16,804 nucleotides of DNA from the NCBI GenBank assembly GCA_013041945.1, contig JABDRC010000264.1, forward strand, positions 1-16,804, read 5' to 3'. This document shows, piece by piece, positions 15,185-16,804 of the stretch; positions within the stretch are counted from its first letter, which is position 1; every line of letters begins with the position of its first letter. Source of the DNA: Halobacteria archaeon (GTDB lineage: Bacteria; Pseudomonadota; Gammaproteobacteria; UBA9214). Under the pieces are notes generated by a model, which was not told the DNA's origin, made no database searches, and was given only the letters and a program-made list of their open reading frames with translations. The position numbers were made by a program, and so were the translations under genes.

Positions 15185-15512
15185 CCGGACCCGGCTGAGC
15201 GGCCCCTGTGCGGTCCGGAGATTTGCCTGTAGTACGGTAACCGGACTGCCCTCGAGTGTACGGGTCCTGCACAACAAAACACGCCGGTCGCAACCGGTCT
15301 CGCACCACACGCGGCCGCGCTCCCGCAGAAACGCTCGTAATCACATATAAAACAAATGGTTAATATGCACCGCGCAGGAGCGCGAGCAGATATCAAGGCA
15401 CGCGACATAGATGCCGACTCAACGTGACGTAAGTACTGGTATTTTGAACAACATCAGGGATAATTCTGTCTACATTTTCTACACAGCCAATCGGGCATCA
15501 ACAGGAGCACTC
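15185..15512. other. Intergenic region before the OmpA-family gene
   Basis: These 328 bases hold no supported gene. A short inverted repeat AGCCG/CGGCT (15183-15196) follows the DUF5658 stop but lacks a T-run. An AT-rich patch near 15335-15366 and a GATAAT near 15460 may be promoter parts for the OmpA gene, but no pair with good spacing was found. A frame open from 15411 is better started at 15513. Confidence 0.5.
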
Positions 15513-16205
15513 ATGAGCAACAGACCCGCAGTCAAAACCCCCAGCTGGACCAGAACCGGTATCAGGACAGTGGCCATCGCCACCCTGGCATGCTCACTCG
15601 GCCTGGCCGGCTGCACGACCAATCCGTACACCGGCGAACAGCAGTCAAGCAAGACAGCCAAGGGTGCCGGACTGGGCGCCCTGGCCGGCGCAGTCGCCGG
15701 CGTCATTGCCGGCGACAGCCGCAAGAGTGCCCTGATCGGTGCCGGCATCGGCGCCCTGGCCGGTGGTGCCGTGGGCTACTACATGGACCAGCAGGAAAAC
15801 AAGCTGCGCGCAAAGCTGCAGAACAGCGGCGTCAGCGTGACGCGCAACGGCGATAACATCATCCTCAACATGCCGGGCAACATCACGTTCGCGACCGACT
15901 CGAGCAACATCTCGGGGGATTTCTACGAGGTACTCAGCTCGGTTGCGCTGGTCATCAACGAGTTCGAGAAGACCTACGTCGACATCACCGGCCACACCGA
16001 CAGCACCGGGGCCGATAGCTACAACATGCAGCTGTCGGTTGCGCGCGCAAACAGTGTATCAAGTTATTTCAAATCACAAGGGGTACTGGCACAGCGTATT
16101 TACACCCAGGGAATGGGTGAAACACAGCCGATTGCCAGCAATGACACGCCCGGCGGGCGCGCACAGAACCGTCGTGTCGAGATCATGCTGACGCCGTTGA
16201 CCTGA
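15513..16205 (+). CDS. OmpA-family outer-membrane lipoprotein (YiaD-like)
   Basis: A 230-residue lipoprotein with a signal ending in lipobox LAGC (Cys34), followed by Thr-Thr, so outer-membrane sorting is expected. Residues 51-90 form a glycine-zipper region (GALAGAVAGVIAG, GAGIGALAGGAVGYYM). Residues 110-229 are the OmpA C-terminal peptidoglycan-binding domain, with TGHTDSTG, MQLSVARANSV and NRRVEIML. It would tether the outer membrane to the cell wall, as E. coli YiaD and similar proteins are thought to do. AGGAG at 15503-15507 lies five bases before the ATG and fixes this start over the upstream frame opening at 15411. A strong terminator follows. It appears to be a single-gene unit. Confidence 0.93.
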   Translation: MSNRPAVKTPSWTRTGIRTVAIATLACSLGLAGCTTNPYTGEQQSSKTAKGAGLGALAGAVAGVIAGDSRKSALIGAGIGALAGGAVGYYMDQQENKLRAKLQNSGVSVTRNGDNIILNMPGNITFATDSSNISGDFYEVLSSVALVINEFEKTYVDITGHTDSTGADSYNMQLSVARANSVSSYFKSQGVLAQRIYTQGMGETQPIASNDTPGGRAQNRRVEIMLTPLT

Positions 16206-16229
16206 GGACTGTCCCGCGATGCACACCAG

Positions 16230-16253
16230 GGCCCGCTCCGGCGGGCCTTTTTT
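16230..16253 (+). terminator. Intrinsic terminator of the OmpA-family gene
   Basis: GGCCCGC (16230-16236) and GCGGGCC (16241-16247) form a 7-bp GC stem with a TCCG loop, followed by six T residues (16248-16253). It lies 24 bases after the stop codon. Confidence 0.95.
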
Positions 16254-16277
16254 ATTGCGCGCGATTACGGCTGCTTG

Positions 16278-16804
16278 TCAGGCCGTCGTCACTTCCAGCA
16301 AATACAGTCCGAACAGGTGGCCGGGATCCGTCCAGCAGTCCACCGTTTTATAGCCGGCATCGGCAGCCATGATCCTGAATGACTCGATGCTGTACTTGTA
16401 GGAGTTCTCGGTGTGTATCGAGTCGCCTGCGGAAAACTCGAAGGCATGCCCGTCGATATTGACGGTCTGCCTGCGCGTACTGATCAGGTGCATTTCAATT
16501 CGTCCGGCGACACTGTTGTAGAACGCATGATGATCGAACGCGCCGATATCGAAGTTTGCATCCAGCTCGCGGTTGATGCGCTGCAACAGATTCAGATTGA
16601 ATTCCGCCGTCACGCCGTTTGCATCATTGTAGGCAGCATTGAGTATTTGATGATCCTTTTCGAGATCAATACCGATGAGCAGCCTGCCGCCGGCGCCCGC
16701 GGTCTGTGCCAGTCCGGCCATAAACCTGACTGCATCTTCCGGTTCGAAGTTGCCGATACTCGAGCCCGGATAAAAAACCAGACGCTCTTCCTTGCCGGAG
16801 AACC
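16278..16804 (-). CDS. egtD: EgtD-like L-histidine N-alpha-methyltransferase, C-terminal part (cut by window edge)
   Basis: The gene enters from the right edge, and 175 complete codons are visible. It carries the SAM-dependent methyltransferase motif YPGSSIGNFEP just inside the edge, then LLIGIDLEKD, AAYNDANGVTAEFNLNLLQRINREL, RIEMHLIS and IHTENSYKYS, and ends near WTDPGHLFGLYLLEV. This order is typical of EgtD, which trimethylates histidine to hercynine in ergothioneine synthesis. The Glu and Ser of HTENS match residues known to hold the histidine substrate in EgtD. The N-terminal half, and any egtB neighbour, lie outside the window. It converges with the OmpA-family gene, and no separate terminator was seen for it. 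Confidence 0.9.
   Translation of the reverse strand, partial: FSGKEERLVFYPGSSIGNFEPEDAVRFMAGLAQTAGAGGRLLIGIDLEKDHQILNAAYNDANGVTAEFNLNLLQRINRELDANFDIGAFDHHAFYNSVAGRIEMHLISTRRQTVNIDGHAFEFSAGDSIHTENSYKYSIESFRIMAADAGYKTVDCWTDPGHLFGLYLLEVTTA

Noticed and set aside
15411..15512. Upstream extension of the OmpA-family gene
   Set aside because: The ATG at 15513 has AGGAG five bases upstream and gives a normal lipoprotein signal; the longer N-terminus would bury it.

Overview
The window looks like chromosomal DNA of a sulfur-oxidising gammaproteobacterium of the Chromatiales type. The main pointer is a small exported Gly/Tyr/Pro-rich protein (5754-6122) that resembles the sulfur globule envelope proteins of purple sulfur bacteria. 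Support comes from a DUF302 protein, an RND permease of a kind I associate with sulfur oxidisers, and GC-rich gammaproteobacterial housekeeping genes. The species cannot be named from this sequence.

Layout. From 1 to 14201 every gene lies on the minus strand, so transcription runs right to left. Block A (14201 to 6357) encodes an SCP2-type lipid carrier, an RND periplasmic adaptor, a very long RND permease with a proline-rich repeat tail, an exported proline-rich repeat protein and a probable lipoprotein. Block B is the sulfur globule-like gene, with its own candidate promoter, a leader containing inverted repeats, and a strong intrinsic terminator. Block C (5668 to 656) encodes an exported DUF4412-like protein, a ParA/MinD-type ATPase, a membrane-anchored TPR protein, a DUF302 protein and a dynamin-like GTPase. 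It is followed by the N-terminal part of a RelA/SpoT-family gene that runs off the left edge. To the right, on the plus strand, are a DUF5658 membrane protein and an OmpA-family lipoprotein with a textbook terminator. A convergent egtD-like gene runs off the right edge.

How it may fit together (inference). Block A pairs a lipid-binding carrier with an RND pump and several exported low-complexity proteins rich in Pro, Gly or Tyr. Block B would coat extracytoplasmic sulfur. Block C combines a ParA-like positioning ATPase, inner-membrane proteins with probable periplasmic domains, and a membrane-remodelling GTPase. The most interesting reading is an undescribed module for making, coating, positioning or exporting hydrophobic cargo such as sulfur globules. 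The gene families and layout are seen or recognised; the joint function is a hypothesis.

No tRNA, rRNA, insertion sequence, phage gene or CRISPR array was found. Three coding low-complexity repeat regions create long but spurious antisense reading frames.
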